NCBI GenBank assembly: GCA_018825965.1
Contig: JAHKAA010000034.1
Coordinates: 124,001 to 188,000 of the forward strand
Direction: 5' to 3'
Length of the DNA: 64,000 nt
Source of the DNA: Gammaproteobacteria bacterium
Lineage (GTDB): Bacteria; Pseudomonadota; Gammaproteobacteria; Enterobacterales; Alteromonadaceae
Part shown: piece by piece, positions 15,879-25,504 of the stretch
Position numbering within the stretch: position 1 is the stretch's first letter
How the letters are laid out: each line of letters begins with the position of its first letter
Made by a program: the position numbers and the translations under genes
The notes under the pieces: generated by a model
Told to the model about the DNA's origin: nothing
What the model saw: the letters and a program-made list of their open reading frames with translations, nothing else
Databases searched by the model: none

Positions 15879-17220
15879 TATTTTGGTCGTTGAGGATGAT
15901 GCCGGCTTACGCGAAGCATTGTGTGACACGCTGAGTCTGGCGAATTATCAGGTGGTGCCAGCCCAAAGTGCTGAGCAGGGCTTGCAACTGTTAAAAGAGC
16001 ATAAAATCTCTTTGCTGATCAGTGACGTGCAAATGGGCACTATGTCAGGTTTAGATTTACTCAAAACCGTGAAGCTGAATTACCCCGCTTTACCTGTGCT
16101 GATGATGACGGCCTACGCCAACGTCAATGATGCAGTGGTGGCTATTCGTCATGGTGCTGTGGATTATCTGGCGAAACCATTTTCACCCGAAGTGCTGATC
16201 AATATGGTCAGCCGTTATGCTTTGGGTGCAGAAGTGGCGACTATTGAGCCTGTAGTGCATTCAGAGCAGGGCAAACAATTGGTAAAACTTGCGGCGAAAG
16301 TTGCCCGTTCTGATGCCAATGTGCTGGTGCTGGGCCCAAGTGGTTCAGGTAAAGAAGTACTGGCGCGTTATATTCATCAGCAAAGTGGCCGTCCCGATGG
16401 TCCTTTTGTTGCTATTAACTGTGCTGCCATCCCGGAAAATATGCTCGAAGCCACTTTGTTTGGTTACGAAAAAGGCGCCTTCACCGGCGCTATACAGGCT
16501 TGTCCCGGCAAGTTTGAACAAGCCCAGCAAGGCACTATTTTACTGGATGAGATCAGTGAAATGGATTTAAACCTGCAGGCGAAATTACTGCGGGTATTGC
16601 AGGAACGTGAAGTAGAACGCTTAGGTGCCCGCAAAACCATCAAACTGGATGTGAGGGTCATTGCCACCAGCAACAGAGATTTAAAACAAGCTGTGGCTGA
16701 AGGCAAGTTCCGCGAAGATTTGTACTACCGTCTGAATGTGTTTCCACTGACCTGGACGGCTCTGGCTGAACGCCCGGCTGATATAGTGCCACTGGCGATG
16801 CATTTGCTGGAGCGGCATTGTCGCAGTACAGGCATACCACAACCCACTTTAAGTTATGCCGCTCAGCACAAGCTGATGCAGCATTACTGGCCAGGTAATG
16901 TGCGTGAGCTGGACAACATAGTGCAGCGGGCTTTGATTATTTGTGATGGTGATCAGATCAATGCTGCTGATATTTTGCTGGAAGCAGCACCCACTATGAT
17001 GGACAGCATGCCTGATGCAGCTTTTGCTCAAAGCGCTGAGCAAGATGTCAGTGTTTTTAAGTCTGAGATCTACGAGCAGGAACACAGGATTATTCTCGAA
17101 ACCATGCGCGCCTGTGCCAACAGTCGCAAAGAAGTGGCTGAACGGCTTGGGATCAGCGCCCGCACTTTAAGATACAAACTGGCCCGGATGCGTGAGTCTG
17201 GCATTCAGTTACCCGCTTAA
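15865..17220 (+). CDS. flrC: Flagellar NtrC-type response regulator
   Basis: This 451-residue protein has a receiver domain with acidic pocket D11/D12 and phosphoacceptor Asp54 (LLISDVQMG). It continues with a sigma-54 AAA+ domain holding GPSGSGKE and GAFTGA, and a C-terminal Fis-type HTH (RKEVAERLGISARTLRYKL). Unlike FlrA, it has an intact phosphorylation site, as expected for the regulator controlled by FlrB. It activates the sigma-54 class III flagellar promoters, including the site found before fliE. A hairpin terminator follows its stop codon. Confidence 0.95.
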   Translation: MQTTSILVVEDDAGLREALCDTLSLANYQVVPAQSAEQGLQLLKEHKISLLISDVQMGTMSGLDLLKTVKLNYPALPVLMMTAYANVNDAVVAIRHGAVDYLAKPFSPEVLINMVSRYALGAEVATIEPVVHSEQGKQLVKLAAKVARSDANVLVLGPSGSGKEVLARYIHQQSGRPDGPFVAINCAAIPENMLEATLFGYEKGAFTGAIQACPGKFEQAQQGTILLDEISEMDLNLQAKLLRVLQEREVERLGARKTIKLDVRVIATSNRDLKQAVAEGKFREDLYYRLNVFPLTWTALAERPADIVPLAMHLLERHCRSTGIPQPTLSYAAQHKLMQHYWPGNVRELDNIVQRALIICDGDQINAADILLEAAPTMMDSMPDAAFAQSAEQDVSVFKSEIYEQEHRIILETMRACANSRKEVAERLGISARTLRYKLARMRESGIQLPA

Positions 17221-17227
17221 CTGAAAT

Positions 17228-17274
17228 TGGGTTCAGATCACCTTGTGAACCGTTAATAAGGTGATCTGAACCCA
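17228..17274. terminator. Rho-independent terminator after flrC
   Basis: The arms 17228-17244 (tgggttcagatcacctt) and 17258-17274 pair perfectly over 17 bases around a 13-base loop, followed by a short T-rich stretch (attttta). It starts 8 bases after the flrC stop and closes the flrBC transcript before the fliE promoter. The T-run is short, so termination may be partial. Confidence 0.75.
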
Positions 17275-17314
17275 TTTTTAATTCCCAATCATCTGATTTT
17301 ATTGAATTTAATTC

Positions 17315-17330
17315 TGGCACGATCCCTGCT
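17315..17330 (+). promoter_or_regulatory. Sigma-54 (-24/-12) promoter of the fliE operon
   Basis: tggcacgatccctgct matches TGGCACG-N4-TTGCW at every position except one T in the -12 element. It lies 49 bases before the fliE start and downstream of the flrC terminator. FlrC-dependent class III control of fliEFGHIJ is known from Vibrio, and I infer it here. Confidence 0.85.
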
Positions 17331-17379
17331 TTATCTCTGTTAATCGTAGTAATAGCAATATTTTGACAGGTGTCAGCAG

Positions 17380-17721
17380 ATGAACATTCAAGGTCAAGGT
17401 CACAGTCTTTATCAGGAACTTCAATCCCTCGCTTCACAAGCCCGAAGTGTGTCTTCTGAGATGGCGATCCCGGCTATTCCTGAGCAAAATAACAGCCAAT
17501 CCGATTTTTCCGCCATGCTCAAAGGCGCTTTGGACAAGGTGAATGGCTTGCAAGGCGAAAGTCGTCAATTGAGCACCGCCGTTGAAATGGGTGATCCAAA
17601 GGTGTCGTTAGCTCAGGCGATGATTGCAGGGCAAAAAGCTTCATTAGCTTTTGAAGCCACAGTACAGGTGCGAACCAAGCTGGTTGAAGCCTACAAAGAA
17701 ATTATGTCGATGCCGGTCTAA
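17380..17721 (+). CDS. fliE: Flagellar hook-basal body complex protein FliE
   Basis: This 113-residue protein is the small rod-MS-ring junction component of the basal body. The family C-terminal pattern is clear: FSAMLKGALDKVNGLQ, then GDPKVSLAQAMIAGQKASLAFEATVQVRTKLVEAYKEIMSMPV across the last 45 residues. The N-terminus is variable, as usual. It is the first gene after the sigma-54 promoter and 16 bases ahead of fliF, which places it at the head of the class III fliEFGHIJ operon. Confidence 0.95.
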   Translation: MNIQGQGHSLYQELQSLASQARSVSSEMAIPAIPEQNNSQSDFSAMLKGALDKVNGLQGESRQLSTAVEMGDPKVSLAQAMIAGQKASLAFEATVQVRTKLVEAYKEIMSMPV

Positions 17722-17737
17722 GGCGGGGGATTAAAAC

Positions 17738-19456
17738 GTGGCAGAAAGTACCTCAACTGAACTGGCAATATCGTCAGATGATTTTGGCAGCAGCACTCCG
17801 GTGCAACAAGAACAAAAATCCGGCTTCCTTGGCTCTATGGGGGGCGGCATGGACATGGTGCGTCAAATCAGTCTGATTGTCGCATTAACGATTTGTATCG
17901 CTTTAGCTGTAATTATTATTTTATGGGCCCGTGAGCCTGATATGCGTCCATTAGGCACTTTTGAAACCAAAGAACTGATTGAAACTCTGGATTATCTGGA
18001 CAGCCAAAAAGTAGAGTACAAGCTGGAAGGGCAGGTGGTGATGGTGCCTGGTCAAGATTATCAGGATATCAAACTTAAACTGACCCGTGCCGGTTTGCAG
18101 CAAGAACAAAGCACAGGCGACGAAATTCTGATGCAGGACAGCGGCTTTGGCGTCAGTCAGCGTTTGGAGATGGAGCGGTTAAAACATAGTCGTGAACAAC
18201 AGCTTGCCCGCACTATAGAACAATTTCAAAGCATAGCCTCAGCCCGTGTACTGCTGGCTATTCCCAAAGAAAATATTTTTGCCCGTCGTGAAAAGCAACC
18301 TTCAGCTACTGTGATGGTGACAGTCCGTGGCGGTAAAAGTTTAAAAGAAGGAGAGGTCGATTCTATTGTCGATTTAGTGGCCTCTGCAGTACAAGGTCTT
18401 GAACCCAGCCGGGTGACAGTCACGGATCAAAACGGTCGCCTGTTAAACAGTGGCTCGCAAGATGCGTCATCTGCCCGTAGTCGCAAAGAATACGAGATGG
18501 AACGCGCCCGTGAAGAAGAGTATCGTCAGAAAATTGACTCTATTTTAATGCCAGTGCTGGGTGTAGATAACTACACAGCTCAGGTTGATTTGCTGATGGA
18601 TTTTACTGCGGTAGAACAAACGCAAAAACGCTTTAATCCGGATTTACCTGCGGTGCGCAGCGAAATGAGCATTGAAGAAAACAGCGTAGGCGGTGGTTTA
18701 GGTGGCATTCCTGGTGCTTTAACTAATCAGCCCCCACTGAACAGCGCCATTCCTGAACAAGCAGTCGGAGCTGATGCCGGCAAAGCCGTAGTGCCTGGTC
18801 GTAATACCAAAGAGATGACCCGCAACTACGAACTGGATACCACCATCAGTCATTCAACTCAGCAGTCTGGAGTGATCCGTCGGATCAGTGTCTCTGTGGC
18901 TGTGGATTATTTACCTGGTACTACTGCTGCTGATGGCACTGTCACTGAACCGCAAATCCGTTCACAGGCCGAAATTGCAAATATCCGCCGTTTATTGCAA
19001 GGTGGCATTGGTTTTGATGTGCAACGGGGCGATACTATAGAAGTGGTGTCCGTGCCTTTTGCGCGCAGCATAATGACTGAAGCAGTGGAACCACCTATTT
19101 ACGAGCAGGAATGGTTTGCCCGTATGCTGAAGCTGGTGATGGGCACGCTGATCATCATAGTGCTGATCATTGCCGTAGTTCGTCCAATGCTGAAGAAACT
19201 GATTTACCCTGAAGATACACAGGACACTTATGATGAATCTTCATTAAGCAGTGGTCTGGATCTGGGAGATGATACGCTGGATATGTTAACCCGCGAGTTT
19301 GATTCAAAATCTGTTGGTTTTGCAGCCGATGGCACCCTGATGCTGCCAGACTTGCATGGTGACGAAGACCTGTTAAAAGCGGTTCGAGCCCTGGTGGCGA
19401 ACGAACCTGAATTGTCCTCACTGGTCGTTAAAAATTGGTTAGCCGAAGATGAGTAA
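17738..19456 (+). CDS. fliF: Flagellar MS-ring protein FliF
   Basis: This 572-residue inner-membrane protein forms the MS ring that seeds basal body assembly. It has a transmembrane segment at about residues 44-66 (ISLIVALTICIALAVIIILWA), a periplasmic ring-building region, and a second segment near 463-482. The C-terminal tail ends in the conserved acidic FliG-binding segment (LVVKNWLAEDE). The start is GTG at 17738, with a GGGGGA ribosome site. Its end overlaps fliG by 8 bases, matching the physical contact of the two proteins. Confidence 0.95.
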   Translation: MAESTSTELAISSDDFGSSTPVQQEQKSGFLGSMGGGMDMVRQISLIVALTICIALAVIIILWAREPDMRPLGTFETKELIETLDYLDSQKVEYKLEGQVVMVPGQDYQDIKLKLTRAGLQQEQSTGDEILMQDSGFGVSQRLEMERLKHSREQQLARTIEQFQSIASARVLLAIPKENIFARREKQPSATVMVTVRGGKSLKEGEVDSIVDLVASAVQGLEPSRVTVTDQNGRLLNSGSQDASSARSRKEYEMERAREEEYRQKIDSILMPVLGVDNYTAQVDLLMDFTAVEQTQKRFNPDLPAVRSEMSIEENSVGGGLGGIPGALTNQPPLNSAIPEQAVGADAGKAVVPGRNTKEMTRNYELDTTISHSTQQSGVIRRISVSVAVDYLPGTTAADGTVTEPQIRSQAEIANIRRLLQGGIGFDVQRGDTIEVVSVPFARSIMTEAVEPPIYEQEWFARMLKLVMGTLIIIVLIIAVVRPMLKKLIYPEDTQDTYDESSLSSGLDLGDDTLDMLTREFDSKSVGFAADGTLMLPDLHGDEDLLKAVRALVANEPELSSLVVKNWLAEDE

Positions 19457-20483
19457 TGTTGAAACCACCAAGCCAGCCTTTGACGTAGGCAAATTAGATG
19501 GCGTCGAAAAAGCCGCCATCCTGTTGCTGAGTTTGTCAGAAGAGGACGCTGCACAGATTTTAAAACACCTGGAGCCAAAACAAGTGCAAAAGGTGGGTAT
19601 GGCGATGGCGCAGATCGATGATCTGAATCAGGCTAAAATTTCTGCTGTGCACCGGCTTTTTATCGAACAAATTCAGAATTTCAGTACCATAGGCTTCCAG
19701 AGCGAAGAATTCATCCGCCGTGCTTTAACCGCCGCTTTGGGTGAAGAAAAAGCCTCGAACCTGATTGATCAGATTATTTTAGGGGGTGGTGCCAAAGGTC
19801 TGGATTCGCTGAAATGGATGGACTCGAAACAGGTGGCGAATATCATCCGCAACGAACACCCTCAGATCCAGACTATTGTCTTGTCGTACCTTGAGCCTGA
19901 GCAGTCTGCCGAGATTTTGTCGCAGTTCCCGGAAAAAGTGCGCCTGGATTTAACCATGCGTATTGCCAACCTGGAAGAAGTACAACCGGCGGCACTGCAG
20001 GAATTAAACGAAATTATGGAGAAACAGTTTGCTGGTCAGGCTGGTGCTCAGGCCGCGAAAATGGGCGGCTTAAAAGCTGCGGCCGATATCATGAACTACC
20101 TGGATACTAATGTTGAAGGCCAGTTGATGGACTCCATTCGCGAACATGACGAAGAAATGGCGCAACAAATTCAGGACCTGATGTTTGTCTTTGAAAACCT
20201 GCTCGATGTGGACGACAGGGCTATCCAAAGCATTCTGCGTGAAGTGCAGCAGGATGCATTGATGAAAGCACTCAAAGGTGCAGATGCCGACTTAAAAGAG
20301 AAAATCCTGAAAAACATGTCCAAACGTGCAGCAGAATTGCTGAACGACGATTTGGAAGCCATGGGACCAGTTCGTGTCAGCGAAGTGGAAGCGGCACAAA
20401 AAGACATACTGTCAGTGGCACGGCGTCTGGCGGATGCCGGTGAAATTATGCTGGGTGGTGGTGGTGGTGAAGACTTCCTGTAA
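19449..20483 (+). CDS. fliG: Flagellar motor switch protein FliG
   Basis: This 344-residue protein is the rotor part that contacts the stator. The N-terminal KAAILLLSLSEEDAAQILKHL binds FliF, the middle EHPQIQTIVLSYLEP contains the EHPQ motif, and the C-terminal part carries the charged torque-helix region (DDRAIQSILREV near residues 256-267). A short glycine-rich tail precedes the stop. The length is near the family norm. It sits between fliF and fliH in the usual order. Confidence 0.96.
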   Translation: MSNVETTKPAFDVGKLDGVEKAAILLLSLSEEDAAQILKHLEPKQVQKVGMAMAQIDDLNQAKISAVHRLFIEQIQNFSTIGFQSEEFIRRALTAALGEEKASNLIDQIILGGGAKGLDSLKWMDSKQVANIIRNEHPQIQTIVLSYLEPEQSAEILSQFPEKVRLDLTMRIANLEEVQPAALQELNEIMEKQFAGQAGAQAAKMGGLKAAADIMNYLDTNVEGQLMDSIREHDEEMAQQIQDLMFVFENLLDVDDRAIQSILREVQQDALMKALKGADADLKEKILKNMSKRAAELLNDDLEAMGPVRVSEVEAAQKDILSVARRLADAGEIMLGGGGGEDFL

Positions 20484-20505
20484 CAGGGTTCTGGAGTAAA
20501 GCTGT

Positions 20506-21309
20506 ATGACCATGGATCCTTTTCGAACCAAACAACCTTTTGCGCCAACGGATGAGTTACTGGAATTACTCAAACGTTGGCCCAGTCCACAGCTTGAGCC
20601 TGATAAAAAAGCTCCTGTTGGAAAAACTAATGCGCTGAACAAAACATTGCCGGCAAAAAAGGTGGCTCATGTTGCTTTAGAAGAAGAAGCTGAACTGGAG
20701 ATCAAACCTCTGACGGCTGACGATATTGAACAAATACGTCAGGCGGCTTTTGATGAAGGTTTTGCTCAGGGGAAAGAAGAAGGTTTTTCTAAAGGCTATG
20801 AAGAAGGCCGGGAACAAGGCAGTGCTGATGGTTTGACTCAGGGCCAGGCTGAAGGGAAAAAACTGGGTTTAGAACAAGCCTCTGAAGAAATAGAGCAGAA
20901 GAAGCAGGAACTGGCGGCTTTGCTGGATCAACTGCAGCAACCTTTATTGCAGATTGATCAACAGGTTGAGCAGCAACTGGTGCAGCTTTGTCTGGCAATG
21001 GCTGAGGCTGTCATAGCGGTGGAAGTAAAAACCAATCCACAGGTGATTTTAAAAACGCTTTCTGACGCTACCTCTGTATTGCCTATGCAAACTGAACATA
21101 TTCTGATCAAACTTCATCCTGAGGATCTGGCTTTGGTTGAGCAACATTTCAGTGCTGAACAATTAGCAGAACGGCATTGGCAGTTGCGCTCAGAGCCTGC
21201 CATTGAGCGGGGTGGTTGTTTACTGGAAACCGCGTTATCTTCCATGGACAGAACTATTAAACACAGATTGCAAAGCAGTCTGGAGCATTTCTTGCATTCT
21301 CCTGATTAA
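20506..21309 (+). CDS. fliH: Flagellar assembly protein FliH
   Basis: This 267-residue protein is a regulator and peripheral stalk of the FliI export ATPase. It shows the family glycine-repeat helix at residues 85-121 (EGFAQGKEEGFSKGYEEG and following), a helical coiled-coil part, and a C-terminal domain with IKLHPEDLALVE and the ERGGCLLET motif. The N-terminal PFRTKQPF segment with nearby tryptophan is probably the FliN/FlhA contact. The ATG at 20506 follows a GGAG site; a second ATG two codons later is possible. Confidence 0.93.
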   Translation: MTMDPFRTKQPFAPTDELLELLKRWPSPQLEPDKKAPVGKTNALNKTLPAKKVAHVALEEEAELEIKPLTADDIEQIRQAAFDEGFAQGKEEGFSKGYEEGREQGSADGLTQGQAEGKKLGLEQASEEIEQKKQELAALLDQLQQPLLQIDQQVEQQLVQLCLAMAEAVIAVEVKTNPQVILKTLSDATSVLPMQTEHILIKLHPEDLALVEQHFSAEQLAERHWQLRSEPAIERGGCLLETALSSMDRTIKHRLQSSLEHFLHSPD

Positions 21310-21351
21310 TATCAAGCTCTGTCTTGTTGCAGGCTTTGTTTAAGGAGTTTT

Positions 21352-22689
21352 ATGTCGTCGTCACAGTTAGCCGCTAACTTAAAGCAACAACTGCAGCATA
21401 TTCAGAAAAGCAGGCCCAATCTGGCCGGACGTTTGGTGCGGGTGGTTGGGCTTACTTTGGAAGCCACAGGCTGCACTGCGGCTATAGGCCAGACCTGTCA
21501 TGTGGAAACCGCCTCAGGTCAGTTATTTGCTGAAGTGGTGGGGTTTGCTAACGATCGTATTTTTTTAATGCCCAAAGATGATGTATCAGGTGTAGTTCCA
21601 GGCGCTAAAGTAACACCTCTGAATGATTTTAGAGGGGTGCCTTTGACGATGGCATTGCTGGGTCGGGTGATTGACGGCGCAGGCAAGCCACTGGATGGCA
21701 AAGGCCCTATTGTCAGTCAGGAATTTGGCGGTGCGAAAAAACCTCCTATTAATCCATTACAACGTCAGCCTATTCATGCTCCTTTAGATGTAGGTGTACG
21801 CGCTATCAACAGCATTATTACCGTAGGTAAAGGCCAGCGTATGGGCTTATTTGCAGGTTCTGGTGTAGGTAAATCTGTGTTACTGGGCATGATGACCCGG
21901 GGTACGGCAGCTGATGTGATAGTGGTAGGTTTAGTGGGCGAGCGGGGCCGTGAGGTCAAAGAATTTATTGATGAAATTTTAGGTGAAGAAGGCCGTAAGC
22001 GTTCTGTGGTTGTTGCTGCGCCTGCCGATGTTTCGCCTTTAATGCGCTTAAAAGGTTGTGAAACTGCAGTGCAGGTGGCCGAGTATTTTCGTGAGCAGGG
22101 GCTGGATGTGCTACTGCTGCTTGACTCCATCACCCGTTACGCCCAGGCGCAGCGGGAAATTGCTCTGGCGGTCGGCGAACCCCCTGCAACTAAAGGTTAT
22201 CCGCCTTCAGTGTTCGCCAAGTTGCCTGCTTTAGTGGAACGAGCCGGTAATGGTGCCGTAGGTCAGGGCTCTATCACGGCTTTTTATACTGTATTGTCCG
22301 AAGGTGATGATCTGCAGGACCCTATTGCTGATGCGTCGCGCGCCATTTTGGATGGACACATAGTTTTGTCACGTCAGTTGGCCGACAGTGGTCATTTTCC
22401 GGCCATAGATATTGAAAAGTCGATTAGCCGGGTTATGCCGGCTGTGACCAGTATGGAGCATCAAAAACTGGCGCGGGCGGTGAAACAACTCTATGCCTCT
22501 TATCAGCAAAGCAAAGACTTAATTTCTATTGGAGCTTATGTCAAAGGTGCCGATCCGCAGCTGGATGCTGCAGTGCAGCTGATGCCAAAAATCCGTGGTT
22601 TTTTACAACAGGAAATGAAAGAGGTTGTGCCTTATGACGAAAGTCTGACGCAGCTGGATAAACTCTTACCAGGCACTATGGGGCGTTAA
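21352..22689 (+). CDS. fliI: Flagellum-specific ATP synthase FliI
   Basis: This 445-residue F1-beta-like ATPase energises type III export. Walker A AGSGVGKS is at about residues 168-175, the Walker B region is [17 protein letters not shown], and the family signature [23 protein letters not shown] is present. It forms a ring with FliH and FliJ beneath the FlhA/FlhB gate. Between fliH and fliI there are 42 bases with a TAAGGAG ribosome site. The ending motif [12 protein letters not shown] is typical. Confidence 0.96.
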   Translation: MSSSQLAANLKQQLQHIQKSRPNLAGRLVRVVGLTLEATGCTAAIGQTCHVETASGQLFAEVVGFANDRIFLMPKDDVSGVVPGAKVTPLNDFRGVPLTMALLGRVIDGAGKPLDGKGPIVSQEFGGAKKPPINPLQRQPIHAPLDVGVRAINSIITVGKGQRMGLFAGSGVGKSVLLGMMTRGTAADVIVVGLVGERGREVKEFIDEILGEEGRKRSVVVAAPADVSPLMRLKGCETAVQVAEYFREQGLDVLLLLDSITRYAQAQREIALAVGEPPATKGYPPSVFAKLPALVERAGNGAVGQGSITAFYTVLSEGDDLQDPIADASRAILDGHIVLSRQLADSGHFPAIDIEKSISRVMPAVTSMEHQKLARAVKQLYASYQQSKDLISIGAYVKGADPQLDAAVQLMPKIRGFLQQEMKEVVPYDESLTQLDKLLPGTMGR

Positions 22690-22692
22690 GTT

Positions 22693-23133
22693 ATGGCATT
22701 GGCACAGCTACAGCTGTTGGTGAAAGTCCAGCAGGAAAAAGAAGACAAATTACAGGCGCAGTACAGAGCTGCATTGCAAAATTATCAGTCGATGCAGCAA
22801 AAGTATCAGGGCCTTGCAGATTACCGTATTGAGTATGTGCAACAAACCCAAAGTCGTGGCCAGGAAGGTATGGCCAGTCGTCATTTTAACCAGTACTTAA
22901 ACTTTATTGGCAAGCTGGACGCTGCATTAACAGCGCAACAGCAGTATGTGCAACAAGCGAAAGCGAATGCCGATCAGCGTTTAGCTCAGCTGCTGGCGAT
23001 GCAGAAAAAGCGCAAGGCGCTGGAAATATTGATTGAGCGTGATTTAGCAGAAGTCCAACGCAAAGCGGACAAACAAGAGCAAAAAATGCTGGACGAAATT
23101 GCCACTCAGCAATTTTTTCGCAGAGTCAGTTAA
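22693..23133 (+). CDS. fliJ: Flagellar export chaperone/stalk protein FliJ
   Basis: This 146-residue, almost entirely helical protein is rich in Gln, Lys and Arg, as expected for the FliJ coiled coil that inserts into the FliI ring. The C-terminal KRKALEILIERDLAEVQRK matches the family core with its conserved charged helix. It starts 4 bases after fliI. Low conservation makes motif support weaker than for the other genes, but length, composition and position agree. Confidence 0.9.
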   Translation: MALAQLQLLVKVQQEKEDKLQAQYRAALQNYQSMQQKYQGLADYRIEYVQQTQSRGQEGMASRHFNQYLNFIGKLDAALTAQQQYVQQAKANADQRLAQLLAMQKKRKALEILIERDLAEVQRKADKQEQKMLDEIATQQFFRRVS

Positions 23134-23187
23134 GTTTGGCGCGTATTTTGTATGTGTTTTCAATTATCTCTTTTGTAAAAAATGATC

Positions 23188-23203
23188 TGGCCTGCCAGAT
23201 GCA
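23188..23203 (+). promoter_or_regulatory. Possible sigma-54 promoter upstream of fliK
   Basis: tggcctgccagatgca keeps the GG and GC at the -24/-12 spacing and has TGGC and TGCA, but it differs from the consensus at three other positions. It lies 57 bases before fliK in the only sizeable gap between fliE and flhA. The same bases also form a small inverted repeat (gcctg/caggc), so the match may be chance. Confidence 0.4.
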
Positions 23204-23259
23204 GGCAAAGACAAATAACAGCAGCTACTCAGCTGCACCGACCCGGACCGGAGTGATCG

Positions 23260-25419
23260 ATGGCTGAATTATTATCAATGACACTGCTTAGTTCTGAGCC
23301 CGTCTCAGCTGCAAAGCCACAGGCAGCTTTGTCACAGGATGCATCAAACGACGGCTCTGCAGAGCCAGATCAAAGTTTTGCCGCTACTTTGGCTGCAGAA
23401 GTCAATGGTAAAACGCCGGAAAAATCAGCAAAAGCTTCTGCTAAAACGCGGCAGAATACTGCCTCACTGGTGTCGGAGCAGAACAAATCCTCTGAAAACC
23501 AGAGTGCTGGCACAGCCGACACCAAAAGTGAAGCGGCCGGATCTGCGGTGACGAACAGTCCTTCAGATACAAAAGAGGATAAAACACTGACTGACACTGA
23601 TGCTGAGCCGTTGAGCGCTGAAAAAGGTGAGGCCGGACAATCCCATTGGTTAAACTTGCTGGAAAAAGCAAAAAGTTTGCATGAACGTTTAACCAAAGCG
23701 GAAAAAGCAGAGGCTGATACCAGGCTAACCCCGGGACCTCGGGTGGATAAACCAGGTCCTGGTATGACGGAAGAGCCAGCAGAGCTTCAGACTGAGGTTG
23801 TAAAGGGTTCGTCTGACAACATAACAGAGGCCAGAGTTTTAGCTACAACTGCAACTGCAGCAGCAAAAACCACGGGGGCGGCTCAACATGACGGAGCCAT
23901 AGTGCTCAATGAAAAGCCGCTCACTGAACAAAATACAGCAAAAAATACAGCACAAAACACAGAACAAAAGGCTGATCAGCAACACAATGCGGAAGAGTTA
24001 AAGGCGTTAAAACTGGTCGCTCAGACAGAGTCAAAAACAACAGCAAAAAATGACACTGCTGATACAACAGCAAAAAATGGCACTGTTGATACTACAGCAA
24101 AGCCAACGGACAACGCCTTAAAACAAGCTGCGGCAGTGGCAGACAAAACCCTGACGACAACAGATAAAGATACGGGCCAGGATCAGAGCAAAATCATAGC
24201 TCATATTGAAAAATCAGCGCCCAAAGTGCAGCAGGCTGCTGCTGTGGTCTTGTCAGAACACCTGGCAGAAAGGCCGGAAGCATCCACCGAAGCCCCAGAG
24301 GGTGCAGATAAACCCCTGACAGAAGCCAAAGAAGTGACAGATAAACTCCTGACAAAAACCAATAAAGATGCAGGTCCTGATCAAAGCAAAATTTTTGCTC
24401 CTATTGAAAAAGCATTAAAAAGTCCTGTGTCTGCTGTAAAGGCTGAACCTGAGCCTGCAGTGGTGCCAACTGCTGAGCCTGTTCCTCCTGTGACAGTGAA
24501 TAAAGCATTGCTTCAGACAGAGCAACCCGCTTTGCCTAAAAGTGTTGTTCTGACCAGCGGCCACACTGCTGCAGAGCAGGACAGTGATGCGGAGACGGAG
24601 ACCTTGCCTGCAGCAGCTCCTGCCAGTGATGTTAAAGTGTCAGTGCAGGCTCAAAGTGCTGCTGCCATAGTGGCTCCTGTCACCCCGCAAACTAAAACTG
24701 TGAATGCAGAAGCGAAAGTCACCACCGAAGAAGCATTAAAGCAACTTCAGGCTGCAACTGTTTCAGCTCAGGCAGAGCAGGGGACATCCTCCTCATCCGG
24801 TGGATCTGAGCAGCAAAACAAAGCTGAAACTTTGCTAAGTGTGATTGAGCAGCAAAAAGTCACTGCCCCTCTGGTGACAGAAACCAGCTCATTTAGCAAT
24901 CAACTGAAATCAAGCCTGGAAAAAACCAACGCAGCTATGACAGTGACGGCTCGTGAAGCTGTCACTGAACAAAGTCAAAAGCAAGCCGATCCGCTTGGGC
25001 AAAAACTAAATTTGATCCAACCCGAAGCCTCGAATCAGTTAAAAGAAAAAATGCTGATGATGGTCAAAGACAAAGTACACACAGCTGAAATTCGTCTGGA
25101 TCCCTCTGAGCTGGGATCAATGCAAATCAAAATAAGTCTGCAGCAGGATCAGATGTCAGTGCAGTTTATGGTGCAGCAGGGCAATGCCAAAGAGCTGATG
25201 GAGCAACAAATGCCAAAACTCCGGGAATTATTGCAGCAGCAGGGCATTGAATTGAGTCAGGGCTCAGTGCAGCAGCAAAACCAGTCTTCTTCAGGTCAGG
25301 AAGGAGGTCGTCGCACTGCCGGAGGCAATGGTACAGCTGCGAATGGCGCTGATGAGCTGGTTGATCCTGTACCAGTGCCAACCAGACATTCGGACCGCGT
25401 GGTGGATTATTACGCGTAA
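23260..25419 (+). CDS. fliK: Flagellar hook-length control protein FliK
   Basis: This 719-residue protein is large for FliK, which is often about 400 residues. The first 540 residues are low-complexity Ala/Thr/Lys/Glu sequence, as expected of a disordered ruler. The C-terminal domain, about 590-690, carries the conserved core KVHTAEIRLDPSELGSMQIKI, which contacts FlhB and switches export specificity. Two internal repeats are visible: a 27-base tandem unit at 24037-24090 and a 72-base pair of copies (24142-24213 and 24340-24411). These may have lengthened the ruler. It is followed by fliL in the usual order. Confidence 0.92.
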   Translation: MAELLSMTLLSSEPVSAAKPQAALSQDASNDGSAEPDQSFAATLAAEVNGKTPEKSAKASAKTRQNTASLVSEQNKSSENQSAGTADTKSEAAGSAVTNSPSDTKEDKTLTDTDAEPLSAEKGEAGQSHWLNLLEKAKSLHERLTKAEKAEADTRLTPGPRVDKPGPGMTEEPAELQTEVVKGSSDNITEARVLATTATAAAKTTGAAQHDGAIVLNEKPLTEQNTAKNTAQNTEQKADQQHNAEELKALKLVAQTESKTTAKNDTADTTAKNGTVDTTAKPTDNALKQAAAVADKTLTTTDKDTGQDQSKIIAHIEKSAPKVQQAAAVVLSEHLAERPEASTEAPEGADKPLTEAKEVTDKLLTKTNKDAGPDQSKIFAPIEKALKSPVSAVKAEPEPAVVPTAEPVPPVTVNKALLQTEQPALPKSVVLTSGHTAAEQDSDAETETLPAAAPASDVKVSVQAQSAAAIVAPVTPQTKTVNAEAKVTTEEALKQLQAATVSAQAEQGTSSSSGGSEQQNKAETLLSVIEQQKVTAPLVTETSSFSNQLKSSLEKTNAAMTVTAREAVTEQSQKQADPLGQKLNLIQPEASNQLKEKMLMMVKDKVHTAEIRLDPSELGSMQIKISLQQDQMSVQFMVQQGNAKELMEQQMPKLRELLQQQGIELSQGSVQQQNQSSSGQEGGRRTAGGNGTAANGADELVDPVPVPTRHSDRVVDYYA
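24037..24090 (+). repeat. 27-base tandem repeat inside fliK
   Basis: Two adjacent 27-base units (24037-24063 and 24064-24090) differ at two positions, and a partial third unit follows. The length is a multiple of three, so unit gain or loss would keep frame and change the ruler length by nine residues. Each unit encodes a TTAKN-type segment. Confidence 0.85.
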
Positions 25420-25504
25420 AAACAACAGTTGTACAGTTAGAGATTGCCTTTGATGAATGGCGAGGTCAATAATACGGCTTGATCACAGTGGATAAGGAAT
25501 AAAA

